DNA of 11,774 nucleotides from Gonium pectorale (taxonomy: Eukaryota; Chlorophyta; Chlorophyceae; Chlamydomonadales; Volvocaceae): contig LSYV01000055.1 in the NCBI GenBank assembly GCA_001584585.1, positions 555,239-567,012 on the forward strand, in the 5' to 3' direction. A model generated the notes under the pieces. That model was not told where the DNA came from, did not search any database, and saw only the letters and a list, made by a program, of their open reading frames with translations. The translations under genes and the position numbers were made by a program. The first letter of the stretch is position 1, and every line of letters begins with the position of its first letter. Shown piece by piece: positions 1-8,389 of this stretch.

Positions 1-332
1 CCGCGGCCAGCAGCGCCTCCACCAGCGGCGGGCAGCCCATCTCGGCGGCGCGCATCAGCGGCGTCATGCCCGCCAGCGCCTCCGCCGCGCCGGCGGCGCC
101 GCCCTTGGTCGGTGTCCACTGGTCCTCGGCCACCACCTTGCTCCGCGCCAGGCCCGACAGCGCGCTGCCCGGCGGGACGACGGGCTTGAGCGGCCGCGGC
201 GCGTCGGCGTGCGCGCCGCTGCGGAGCAGCAGCCTGAGCAGGTCGGTGGATCGCGCCTCCAGCGCCAGCCACAGCGCCGCGTCCACCTCGGCGGGGTCGC
301 GGGTGCCTCGACTGCTGTGGTGAAACTCCAGC
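1..332 (-). CDS. Ankyrin-repeat gene, exon 6 with two ankyrin repeats (continues past the left edge)
   Basis: The acceptor TTTCCCCCTTAG|GCTGG completes a Trp codon with exon 5. The first repeat reads EVDAALWLALEARSTDLLRL then LLRSGAHAD, matching the ankyrin helix-turn-helix pattern with the usual LLL.AGA ending. After a linker of about 45 residues a second repeat starts GMTPLMRAAEMGCPPLVEAL, with the canonical TPLxxAA start. The exon is open to base 1, so more repeats probably follow outside the window. Confidence 0.82.
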
Positions 333-3300
333 CTAAGGGGGAAAGGGGGTGGGGTGGGGTGGGGTGGGGTGGGTGCGGCGGGCTTGACACTTGCGCAGCG
401 AGGACAGTTTGTGCTCACTGCAGCTCCCCGCCTCCCCCCAGGTAGAAGGCACTCACCACTCGCTGAGTAGCGCCTGGTCCTGCGTCTTGATCGCCGCATG
501 CAGCCGCGCCCGCCACTGTTGCTGCTGCTGGACCTGCGTATGGGGCGGGGGGGGAGGGGAGGCGGGGGCGAAAGGGGAGGCGGGCAGGGAGGCAGGGGGG
601 CAGGGGCAGACAGCCGCGTGTCAGCTTGGAAGCCCGTTGCCAGCTCCGGTAGCGGGCAGTAGCGGGCGGCGCAGGTGGGAGCTCCCGTGGACCCCGCCGA
701 CGCCCCCCCCCCGCCCGCTGCAGGGCCTTGACGGCGGCAGCATCGACCTGGCCCATACAATCACAACGCGCTGCGCTGCACAGGGCCCTGCCATGCACAG
801 GGCCGCGCTGCGCTTACAGCACGGGGGGCCGTCCGACCGCCACCACCCGCCGTGCCCGCCGCCTTAGATCCCAGTCAGGACACGTTACTGTACCATGCCG
901 TACCGTGCCGTACCATGCCGTACCTTGGCACTGGATGAGAAGAGCGACAGGAAGCCCAGGCACACGCCGCCCGACTGCTGCTGCTGCTCCGCGGGCGGGT
1001 CCGGGCCCATAACGTCGGGCCACTCTGCGCGGGCGGGGGCAGGGGCACGCCGCTCATCTATGTGCCGTACAGACGTAGCAACATACACAGCCGTACAATG
1101 CCGTACTGCGCCGCAGCGCCGCCACCCCTGCCACGCACAACAGCGAGGCGCTGCCGCTGCCTTAAGCCCGATAAACAGCTCATGACCGAAAGGGCCCGTG
1201 GGCCCCACTCGCCTAGGACGGGCGTCTCGAAGCACTCGTCCTCCAGCTCGTCCGCCGAGCCGCTGTGCAGCACCAGCGCAGCCTTGGAAGCCGCCTTGGC
1301 CGGCACCGGCCCAGGCCCGTCGGCAGCCTCGCCCTCGCCAGCCTCCGCCGTCTCCCCATCCGGCTTGGCCACCGTCGCCGCCGCCGCTGCTTTCGCAGTG
1401 GCGTTGCCGCTTCCCGCGCGACTGGGCGAGCCCTCCAGCGCCTCCGCCGCCGGCGCTGGCGCCGCCGCCGCCGCCACCGCGCCCTCCTCGAGCTCCCCGC
1501 CCCCCGGACCCAACAACAGCCGCTCGCCCTTTGCGGACCTGCCGGCGGCCGCGGCGGCAGAGGGCCGGTCCCCCAGCCCCGCCACAACGTCTTCCTCCTC
1601 CTCCTCGCCCTCCCCGTCCGAGTCGCCCGCGCCCAGCGTCAGCTTCCGGGCGCTCATGACCCGGGCCTTCCGCGACAGCTCCTCGCCCGGCACCGGCGGC
1701 AGCTTGCCGCCGCGCCACGTGGAGTAGACCGAGGTGGCGGACGGCGCCGCCGACTCCACACACAGCGTCTCCACCGCCGGCCGCGAGGTGCGGGAACCGG
1801 CGCCCAGCAGGCTGCGCCCCAGGATGCCGCCGGCGGAGCCGCGGTTGCTGCTGCGGTCCAGCGTGGCGCTGTGCAGGAAGGCCGGCGGCTCGCCGCCGTT
1901 GGCGGCGGCTGCCGCGGCCAGCGCGTCGGACAGGAAGGACACGTGCGCGCCAGCGGCGGCGGCGGCGCTGCCGCCGCTGGTGCGGGTCTGGACGGCGGCG
2001 GCGAGGCCCGAGTCCTCCGAGGCGGGCGACATGGGCGCCACATCGGTGGTCTCGGGGAGGCCTCCGGGCAGCGGGATGCCGGAGGGCTCCAGCCCCTTGC
2101 GGGAGGGCACGGCCAGGGCCTTGGGGGGCGCGGGCCCCAGCGCGAAGGCGCGCGGCGGCTCTGCGGAGGGTTGTGGGGTGAGGGGCTGTCGAAAAGGTGC
2201 TAAAAGGCGCAGCTTCCGGCACTAGACGGGTCAGAGATGGGTTCCGGCACTGGACGGGTGGCGCGCCTCCGCCCTCTGACCCATCCAGTGCCGGGAGCTG
2301 AGAGACAGGGACGCGGCAGCCGACGCACCGCTGCCCCCAAAGCCCCAATTGTTGGCAGCTGCTTGATGCGATGGTGTTCGCATTCCCAAAACACCGTACA
2401 CTACTGGCGTCGCGGCGCATGGTGCCCCTCCTTGCCGTGACACGCACGCCCCCATCCACCCCCACACGCCCCCCCCCACACACACATACACACACGCTCC
2501 CGCACACACGCCCCTCTCCGCCTCCCCCCCCCCCACACACACCGGCCCGGAGATGTAGCACCCCACACACACACCCCACACCCACACACCCCACACACCA
2601 CACGCGCTCCCACCTCCGCACGTGATGCCGTGCAGCTCGATGCCGGGGCCCCCCTCGCCGCCGTCCCCCCTCAGCAGCTCGGGCGGCACGGCGTCAAAGG
2701 TGGGCAGCCAGCGCTTCTCGCCCGCGGCCGGGTTGACGAAGAACACCTTGACCGAGGGGCCCGCGTGCACGGGGCCGTACCTGGCGGACCGGCGGGGCGT
2801 CCCGGCGGGGCGGGGTGGGGATTGTGCCTGGCAGCTCAGCCGTACGCCGAGCCCTAACCAGTAACCACCGAGTAGCCCCAAACACCGAGGAACAACGACC
2901 ACACAGCCCTGAGGAGAAGAGACTGTGCGCCACACCCGCCCGAGTGTACGACGCGGTGGGTACGCGGCAAGGGAGGGCTCAGCGGCGCTACCCCAAGCCT
3001 AGCCTTCCGTTTTCGGCAAGCACCTCTTCACGCGCTCCGTCTTCGGGATCAAAGGGCGCGTAGCATGCATGGCGCGGGCATTCTTCAGCGAACCACATGT
3101 AAACCCTGCAACCTCTATCGCAGGAACCCCGGCGCTCCACGCGGCCGCCCACCTGGCCTTGAGTGCCTTAAGCGCCGCCGTGACCAGGTCCGCCACCATC
3201 ACCTCGTCGGAGCCGCTCGGGTCCAGTGCCACGGCGGGCAGCGACACGGCGCACTGCCCCGCGGCGTTGCCCTCCAGGACCACCCGCACCGCCGGCCCCG

Positions 3301-4609
3301 CCGGCGCCGCCGCCTGGGCCGGCGGCGGTGCCAGCTGCAGCCGCGACGCCGCCGGGCTCACTGCCGGCACGGTGGCGACTACTGTGGTGGCCACAGGGGC
3401 GGCGGGCGCCGCTGCGGCTGCGGCAGACACCGCAGAGGAGGCTTTCTTCTCCGGGGCCGCCGGCGCTGCTGCGGGCTCCGCAAGCGCCGCGCGGGACGCC
3501 GGCTTGGAGAGGGAGCCCGCCGCTGTCGAAGGCTCTGTGGCCAGGACTGGGGCCGGGGCTGCGGGCGCCTCGGGCGGCGGCAGGACCAGCGCTACCGGGG
3601 CCTGCGCGGTGGCCAAGCCCAACCCCGAGGCAGAGGCCGCCTTGGCAGGAGACCCGGGGGTCACTGCGACTGGTGCTGTGGTTGGTGGCGCAGGGGTCGC
3701 GGGCTCCGGGCTGGGCAGCACCAGGGCCTCTGCGGGCGGCCTCCCTGCCGCTGCGGCAGCAGCCCCTGTGCCTGGGCCGGGAGCTGGACCCGCGCCCGGG
3801 CTCTCGGCCGGCTTCTTGGGCGCCGCGGCCGCCGGCTTCTTGGCCGCTGCCGCCGGCGCCGGCTTCTTGGCGGGAGCCTTCGCTGCGGCTGCAGGCGCGG
3901 CGGGCGGAGCCTCACATGGGGAATCTGTCGCAGGGGAGGCGGGGACGGCGGCGGCCCCGGCTTTGGCTGCCGGCGGTGTCCCGGCGGCTGCCGGCGGAGC
4001 AGCGAGAGCTTCAGCGGCCGCGGGGCTCGCTGCTGCTGCAGGGGCGGCGGCGGCGCCACCTGCGGGCGCCTTCGGGGCCGCGGCGGCAGCGGCAGCGGGC
4101 TTCTTCGCCGCTGCGGCCGGTTTCTTGGTCGGCGAGGGTTTGGCGGCCGGGGCAGCGGCCTTGGGAGCCGCAGCAACGGCTTTCGCCGGCGCCGCCGGGT
4201 CTGCGGCCGCCTCGGCTGCTGCCGGTGGGCTGGCGGCGGCCGAGGGGTCGGGGGCGGCTGCCTCGGTGCCCTCGGCAACGGGGCCGGGAGCATGTCCGCG
4301 TCCAAGGCACGGGCGGCGGAGGGCCACCGGGTCCGGGTGCGGCTCCGCCCATGCCACCTCCTCCACCTCCTCCTCCATGGCCCGCTGCTGACGCACGCTG
4401 GTCGTGGGCTGCTCCAGGGCCGCTAGCTCCGCATCGCCAGCTGTGGGTCCGGGTCCTGCAAAGGGGGGGATAGAGGGGGGCGGGCGGGTGGTGCCGTGGG
4501 TTGGGTTGGGTGCGGAGAGTGTCGCACCCACGGGTGCTGTGGGCAACGGCTGGCAGGTGGCAGGTGTCGGGTGTCTCCGTGGGCAGGTGAATAACCGTGG
4601 TGAGAACAT
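1..4609 (-). CDS. Ankyrin-repeat protein with long Ala/Pro/Lys-rich N-terminal region (multi-exon, partial at the left edge)
   Basis: I do not recognise the gene; the function is unknown. Proposed exons in transcript order are 4609-3153, 2780-2614, 2160-1213, 1024-924, 533-457 and 332-1 (continuing outside the window). Every junction keeps the reading frame, giving at least 1027 residues if translation starts at the ATG at 4609 (context GCCGCCATG) or 950 if it starts at the ATG at 4378 (GCCATGG). Approximate layout from the 4609 start: basic Pro/Ser/Thr-rich N-terminus without acidic residues (1-55, possibly a transit peptide); Ala/Pro/Lys-rich low complexity (100-415); ordered alpha/beta domain (420-540); Ala/Gly/Ser-rich stretch with an EEEEE acidic patch (545-855); Gln runs (about 870-897); ankyrin repeats (925 onward). 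The ankyrin part suggests a protein-binding scaffold; that is inference. The start is uncertain because a strong acceptor-like site, CCCTTTGCAG, ends at 4456. Confidence 0.72.
346..375. repeat. GGGGT pentanucleotide tract
   Basis: Five full GGGGT units and a partial one. On the transcribed sense strand this is a CCCCA-rich tract just ahead of the acceptor of the ankyrin exon, so it probably serves as its pyrimidine tract. The plus strand could form a G-quadruplex. Confidence 0.85.
457..533 (-). CDS. Ankyrin-repeat gene, exon 5 (Gln run and helix)
   Basis: The exon runs from acceptor CATACGCAG|GTCC to a near-consensus donor GAGTG|GTGAGT. It encodes VQQQQQWRARLHAAIKTQDQ and then ALLSEW, probably an amphipathic helix capping the ankyrin repeats. 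It is in phase with exon 4 directly. I considered an extra exon around 725-765 (GQVDAAAVKALQ), but it lacks a usable GT donor. Confidence 0.75.
891..923. repeat. Tandem decamer TACCRTGCCG at a splice donor
   Basis: Three units (TACCATGCCG, TACCGTGCCG, TACCATGCCG) and a partial one abut the donor of exon 4. On the sense strand each begins GTACGGCAYG, so the intron starts with repeated donor-like sites. Related GCCGTAC words recur at 1061-1107, 2774-2780, 10267-10275 and 10904-10919. Confidence 0.8.
924..1024 (-). CDS. Ankyrin-repeat gene, exon 4 (short, with a Gln run)
   Basis: The exon lies between acceptor CCCGCGCAG|AGTGG and donor GCCAAG|GTACGG. It is 101 nt and encodes WPDVMGPDPPAEQQQQSGG followed by a hydrophobic VCLGFLSLF segment. 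That segment is about nine residues, too short for a membrane span. The intron after it opens with tandem copies of a GTACGGCAYG-like decamer that mimic the donor. Confidence 0.68.
1213..2160 (-). CDS. Ankyrin-repeat gene, exon 3 (low-complexity region with acidic patch)
   Basis: The acceptor CCCTCCGCAG|AGCC completes a split GAG codon with the preceding exon. The protein is rich in Ala, Gly, Ser and Pro but less repetitive than the first exon, with segments such as SRKARVMSARKLTLGAGDSD followed by EGEEEEEDVV, a basic patch next to an acidic one. Near the end, SADELEDECFETPVL precedes the donor. The best phase-consistent donor is CCTAG|GCGAGT, a GC-type site. GTGGGG only five bases further on would break the frame. 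The exon end is therefore less certain than the rest. Confidence 0.7.
2473..2609. repeat. CA/CCCACA-rich microsatellite in an intron
   Basis: Imperfect CACACA and CCCACA runs with a C12 tract fill the intron next to the donor at 2613. The sense strand is GT-rich, offering many competing GT dinucleotides just downstream of the chosen donor. Confidence 0.85.
2614..2780 (-). CDS. Ankyrin-repeat gene, exon 2 (second half of the ordered alpha/beta domain)
   Basis: The acceptor CCGCCAG|GTACGG and donor TGCGGAG|GTGGGA are both in phase with the neighbouring exons. The exon encodes YGPVHAGPSVKVFFVN, then EKRWLPTFDAVPPELL and GIELHGITCGE, with little low complexity and conserved-looking aromatic residues. 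Joined to the previous exon it completes a helix (LVTAALKALKARYG) followed by a strand (SVKVFFV). The strand-strand-helix-strand order resembles a ubiquitin-like or PB1-type fold, but no signature residue settles this. Confidence 0.75.
3153..4609 (-). CDS. Ankyrin-repeat gene, first recognised coding exon (Ala/Pro/Lys-rich)
   Basis: Open throughout, ending at a donor CCAG|GTGGGC. The body is almost pure Ala/Pro with Lys pairs (TKKPAAAAKKPAAAAA, AKKPAPAAAAKKPAAAAPKK), resembling histone-H1-type tails or a flexible linker. Its last 70 residues become ordered: VRVVLEGNAAGQCAVSLPAV, then EVMVADLVTAALKALKAR, which reads as two strands and a helix. An alternative is that the exon begins at 4455, just after CCCTTTGCAG, with a separate short first exon. 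One phase-compatible option is an ATG at about 4801 with a weak GTACGC donor, giving MSGSLRPGPTAG. The coding body below 4378 does not depend on this choice. Confidence 0.7.
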
Positions 4610-5400
4610 GGCGGCGCAGGGCTTGGCGGGCGCAGTCAACGACGCCAAGCAGGGCGACGCGAGCGGCAGGGAGAGAGGGCAGAGCGGGGCAGGACACGGA
4701 CGCAGGTTGACCCAGACGACCCAAACGGAACAGGCCTGCCACAACGACTCGGGTCAGACGCATTCCATTCTCTCGGGTGCGTACGAAGCGAACCGGACAT
4801 AGGATACGAGGGTGGGACGTGCCTGGTCCAGGGGGCTCGGCCGTGCAAAGCTGCTCAACCGCGTGGGAATGTACGGTCGCCCGCGTTCGCCTGTTCCTGT
4901 AAGAAGGGTGGGCAATGCAGCTCAGTCGGCAGCTGGGCGGGGGCTGCTTGCGTGACCAGCAGGTGCGGAGTTGCGGCGCAGTTGCGCGAGCACGCCCCAC
5001 GGCGGTCCTCTCTTTCCGGAGGTCGTGAGAGCATCACATAGACATTGAGACGCTCAGTATGCAAATGAGTGATGCTGGTGGGTCTGCTCCACCAGCACGG
5101 GCCGTCGCGTCGCAATGCACCCGGCGGAAACAAGAAGCCCGCAAGCGTCAGCCAGTGAGAACAGAGGTCAGGGATACATTCAAGCTGCCGGCCGAGGCCT
5201 TCCAGAAACAGCCTCACTTCTCTCTCACTTCCCAACCGAAGTTTCAGGCGCTCGCTGCCAAAGAGGCGGTCGCCGCTGGTCGTCTCGTCGTCGTCATTTG
5301 GTTTGCGGAGGCCAGCGAACTACCCCGTCTTACACCACGATGTTCTAACGTCTATGCAGCCACGCCCAGGAGGTTTGAGATAGGTGCTTTAATATATTGA
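4610..5400 (-). promoter_or_regulatory. Probable promoter and 5' leader region of the ankyrin-repeat gene
   Basis: Read on the minus strand, a TATA-like TATATTAAAG lies at 5396-5387, the only AT-rich run close upstream of the gene. A transcript starting about 30 bases further on would have a leader of up to about 750 nt. That leader contains a good acceptor, CTTCTTACAG|GAAC (AG at 4898-4897), so it may hold one or more 5' UTR introns. Open frames here show no recognisable protein. Leader boundaries are inference. Confidence 0.35.
5073..5097. repeat. Small perfect stem-loop in the putative leader
   Basis: TGCTGGTGG and CCACCAGCA form a perfect 9-bp stem around a 7-nt loop. It would fold in a minus-strand leader transcript. 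No known element is matched. Confidence 0.5.
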
Positions 5401-8045
5401 TTTGTATGTAACGTAAGCTAGTGAGGTATCATAAAGAGTCGCGGTCCTCAGGACTCCTCCGTCGTCGGAGTAGAGCGTAGGTTGTCAGCAGTCAGAAGCA
5501 GAGTATGTATGATTGCGCGATCAATTCTTTTGCTGTCAATGTCAAGTTGCCGTGTTTGTCGTTGGCGTGCCAACCAGTCTATGACCCATGTGATACCAGC
5601 CGATCCGTACTGGTATCACATGGGTCATAGGCTGGTCGGCACGCCGGGTTTATGAAATTGGGGTCAAGCTGGCAGAAAAGGGCTTGCTCGTCACGGTACC
5701 GGTAATGAGCAGACATACACGAACGAGTGTGACAGGGTAGGGCACCCAATCATAACCGTAAGACTTCGCACAGTGGTGACAGGGCGCGCCGTTATGGCCA
5801 AGCAACGCGTTAGATTGAGCACGCTTTGTGCACAAACTGCCGTTCCAGCGATGGCGGGCGTTCGTCGGGGCCATCCGGAGGGTGACAGATCCGCGGTCCC
5901 AGACCCGTCCGTCATACCCTCCTGGCCATCTGGGGTTCGGCCTTGATAACCTGCCCGATGTACCATGAAAGCTCATAGCGTCCGGGTGCGCACCAACGTG
6001 TGGATCGGGGTCCTTGCAGAACCCTGCTCCACTCGACTTCCGTCCTTGCAAGGCAGTCCGAGCCATCCACCCCCGCGTCCGAGCTATCTGACTCCAAACC
6101 CTAATCGACCGACAACATTGCGAATCGTGCCATGATGGCAAGCCTGGTGCCGTGCGCTGGCCGGTTGTGTGTTCCCCGTTTCTGGTTCTCTTTTTTGTCC
6201 CCGCCCAACCATGTGCCTGGACAACTGCTCCGCCCTTTCTCGGCGCGGATCCTGCGCAGGGAGGTTTCGGCTGTGCGGGCGTAGTCGCGGCTGCACCTCT
6301 GGACAGCATGCTGCTGGCCACGCCCGTGTTGCTCTCCTTCGACTGATGTGTCCGGCAGTTCGCCGCTTGACCGCCCTTGGTCGTAGACTGCTTTGCTTAA
6401 GCGATGCGTTTCCAGCAAAAAAAAAAAGCTTTCCACATCGCACGGTGCCGCTGCATGTGTGCCGCTGGGCTTCGTTGGCTGCGGCACTGGCGGGGAAAGC
6501 TTGGTGCGCAGCCGAGTGCACACAGGACAGCAGGCGTCCAGGCCGTTGTCGCGTGCTGCTCGCTACGGCGCCTTTCGGACATACGCTATTTCGAGATTTC
6601 CTCCTTCCTCTTTCCTCCTTCGAGTCTTCGGCAGGCGACTGGTGCGCCACTGCGTGCGCTGCCCTGGCCTCATGCCCCCTCGGCGCTGCTACTCTCTCTA
6701 ACGCTGGGAAAACAAGTCGACGTCGCCATTTTTACTCAGTAGTCTACCCCACAGCCGCTCATGACCGCTCGTGGACACTCCCACTCACAAAAGCAAGGGT
6801 GTAAGGGCTGCGCACTCGGCACAATCCGAAGTGTCGACAGGACACGGCTCACATCGTCCCGCCGCTGTAGTCCCAAGGCGCACTGCACAGTGCAGCCCCC
6901 TAGCGCGGCTTATTGGTCATTGCCTCCCGCAGCAGCTCCAAGTCAGCAACAGCAGCCGGCACCGCCAAATGCGCAAGCCGCACGAAGTCCTCTCGACACG
7001 CTAAATGGACTCACCAACGGGCAAAAACACTGGCATGAAACACTGGCAGCAAAAGACGCACGCAACGGGCGTTGTATAATAAATTCGGGCATCAAACGCA
7101 CGGAAAACGTCAGCAAACACACACGCACACACATGATGGGCCATACGGAGAACAGAAACGACAGCGGTTGGGTACGGGAACGGCCGACACCTGAGAGGCC
7201 TTCGCGGCGACGCCACCCGTCACCGGAAGTCGTGAGGGCTCAGCGGGGTGACTAACCGCCGCTCCAAGCACCCGCCTGCTCCACCCAAGCTTCACCACCA
7301 ACAGAATCTGAAACCCGTATACACGTCCCTCACCTTCCCAGAAATCAATGCCGGGGATGCGCCGGCGGCTGAAGCTTCACTAAACTCCCTCGCGACGAAA
7401 CGTCCTTAAACAATAAGCGGACAAGCGGAAGGGCGCCACTCATTCTCCGAAAACACTGACTTTTGGGTTGCAGCACTCGCTCGGCGGCGGCGCCAGGAAA
7501 GCGCCTCCGGGCGCCCTTCGTTTTTGACGCACACGATAACACAGAGGACCCACTCACCTCCACGAGACAGCAATGCGGTACAACACCACCTCCGCCGCAC
7601 TCTTCAGAGTCTCTCCTTTGCACGGAATCCCTCGAACACTGGCAAAAAACGGGCATAGTCCACCAACAAAAATCTTCGCTTTCAGGTTCCCTTTCTCGCC
7701 GCTGGCAAATTGAGCGGAGCTAAGTCCTCTTCTCTGGACCCAAGGTGCCCGCAGCAGGGAATGAGCGCGGCAACGCCAACCCTTGAATCACTCAATGTTC
7801 CACTGTCCTCTTCACAGCCACCCGCGACGCCGCATCCCACCTCACATCCTCTGGCGGCAGGCGGCAGCCTTCCACAGATCCCTCCCCCCGACTGCTACTT
7901 ATTGCCACTGCCAACGCTCGACACAAGAGCCGGCGCACCTTGTACAAGACACCATACCCTAGCCGGAACAACATCACCGGAGTGGGGGCCGACCCGCGGG
8001 TCGTTCCGCCACACGCACAGCCCCGTAAGATGAGCGCAAAGACCA
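5401..8045. other. Gene-free, less GC-rich spacer between the two minus-strand genes
   Basis: About 2.6 kb with visibly more A and T than the flanks. The longest open frames (up to about 220 codons on either strand, around 5650-6800) have mixed third-position bases, unlike the strongly G/C-ending codons of the two real genes, and contain no domain I recognise. It holds the long inverted repeat at 5564-5645, an A11 run at 6417-6427 and a pyrimidine-rich stretch near 6597-6625. I see no tRNA or rRNA and no transposase or reverse transcriptase motif. Confidence 0.6.
5564..5645. repeat. Near-perfect long inverted repeat (36-bp arms, 10-nt loop)
   Basis: The arms 5564-5599 and 5610-5645 are reverse complements with two mismatches. 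The inner 21 bp (5579-5599 against 5610-5630) are perfect, and the loop is CCGATCCGTA. A transcript from either strand would form a long hairpin of the size seen in green-algal microRNA precursors. The same structure could be a tiny MITE or a recent inverted duplication. No target-site duplication is evident: the outer flanks are GTCGTT and GGGTTT. Confidence 0.85.
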
Positions 8046-8290
8046 TTACAGGAGCGCCCGCCGGGGAACCCATCCCCACCACAGAGCAAGCGCATCCACG
8101 GGACCTAACACCGCTGACCACCCGCATCGCAGCAGCTCCAAACGCAGACCCCGCGCCCGTACAGGCAAGCGCCTTGAGTGCCTTGAGAGACTGCTGCCGC
8201 CTCCTCTCAGCGGGCGGAAAGCCGCACACACCCGCCCTCGGGCAGCCCGCCCGGGTCGCCAACCTTCAGCTCCCAGCTGCTTTGCCTCGC
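8046..8290 (-). terminator. Starch synthase 3' UTR and TGTAA polyadenylation signal
   Basis: After the stop codon, the first TGTAA on the minus strand is at 8050-8046, 241 bases downstream. TGTAA is the standard volvocine polyadenylation signal, usually 10-20 bases before the cleavage site, so the transcript should end near 8030. No coding potential continues in this stretch. Confidence 0.65.
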
Positions 8291-8389
8291 TCAGCGGCAG
8301 TACGGCGGATCCATGAGCGCCCAGCTGATGATCTGCTCGTACTGTTGCGCCGCCTGGTCCCAGGACGCCTCGCGGGCCATGCCGCGGAG
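8291..8389 (-). CDS. SS1: Starch synthase terminal exon and stop
   Basis: Acceptor GCGACCGCAG|CTCC after a C/T-rich tract. Encodes [32 protein letters not shown] and [14 protein letters not shown] is the conserved C-terminal helix of plant and bacterial starch/glycogen synthases, and the final segment matches SSI in spacing and length. Confidence 0.95.
   Translation of the reverse strand, partial: LRGMAREASWDQAAQQYEQIISWALMDPPYCR

Noticed and set aside
725..765. Extra exon encoding GQVDAAAVKALQ
   Set aside because: It has an acceptor-like CAG but no acceptable GT donor, and exons 4 and 5 join in phase without it.
885..2621. 578-codon minus-strand open frame
   Set aside because: It crosses the GT-rich intron and reads exon 3 in a shifted, Arg/Gly-rich frame; the phase-consistent frame is the one used in the gene model.
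3065..4473. Three long plus-strand open frames of 415-453 codons
   Set aside because: They are antisense shadows of the GC-rich Ala/Pro exon; the absence of stops in all frames follows from composition.
5059..5400. 113-codon plus-strand open frame followed by TGTAA at 5407
   Set aside because: The signal lies only seven bases after the stop, codon use is not alga-like, and the region fits the minus-strand promoter and leader better.
6417..6427. A11 run as a retroposon tail
   Set aside because: No target-site duplication or upstream element boundary could be seen; 11 A's alone are not enough.
5650..6804. Overlapping open frames on both strands of up to 223 codons
   Set aside because: Mixed third positions, no known motif, no splice context or polyadenylation signal fitting a gene.
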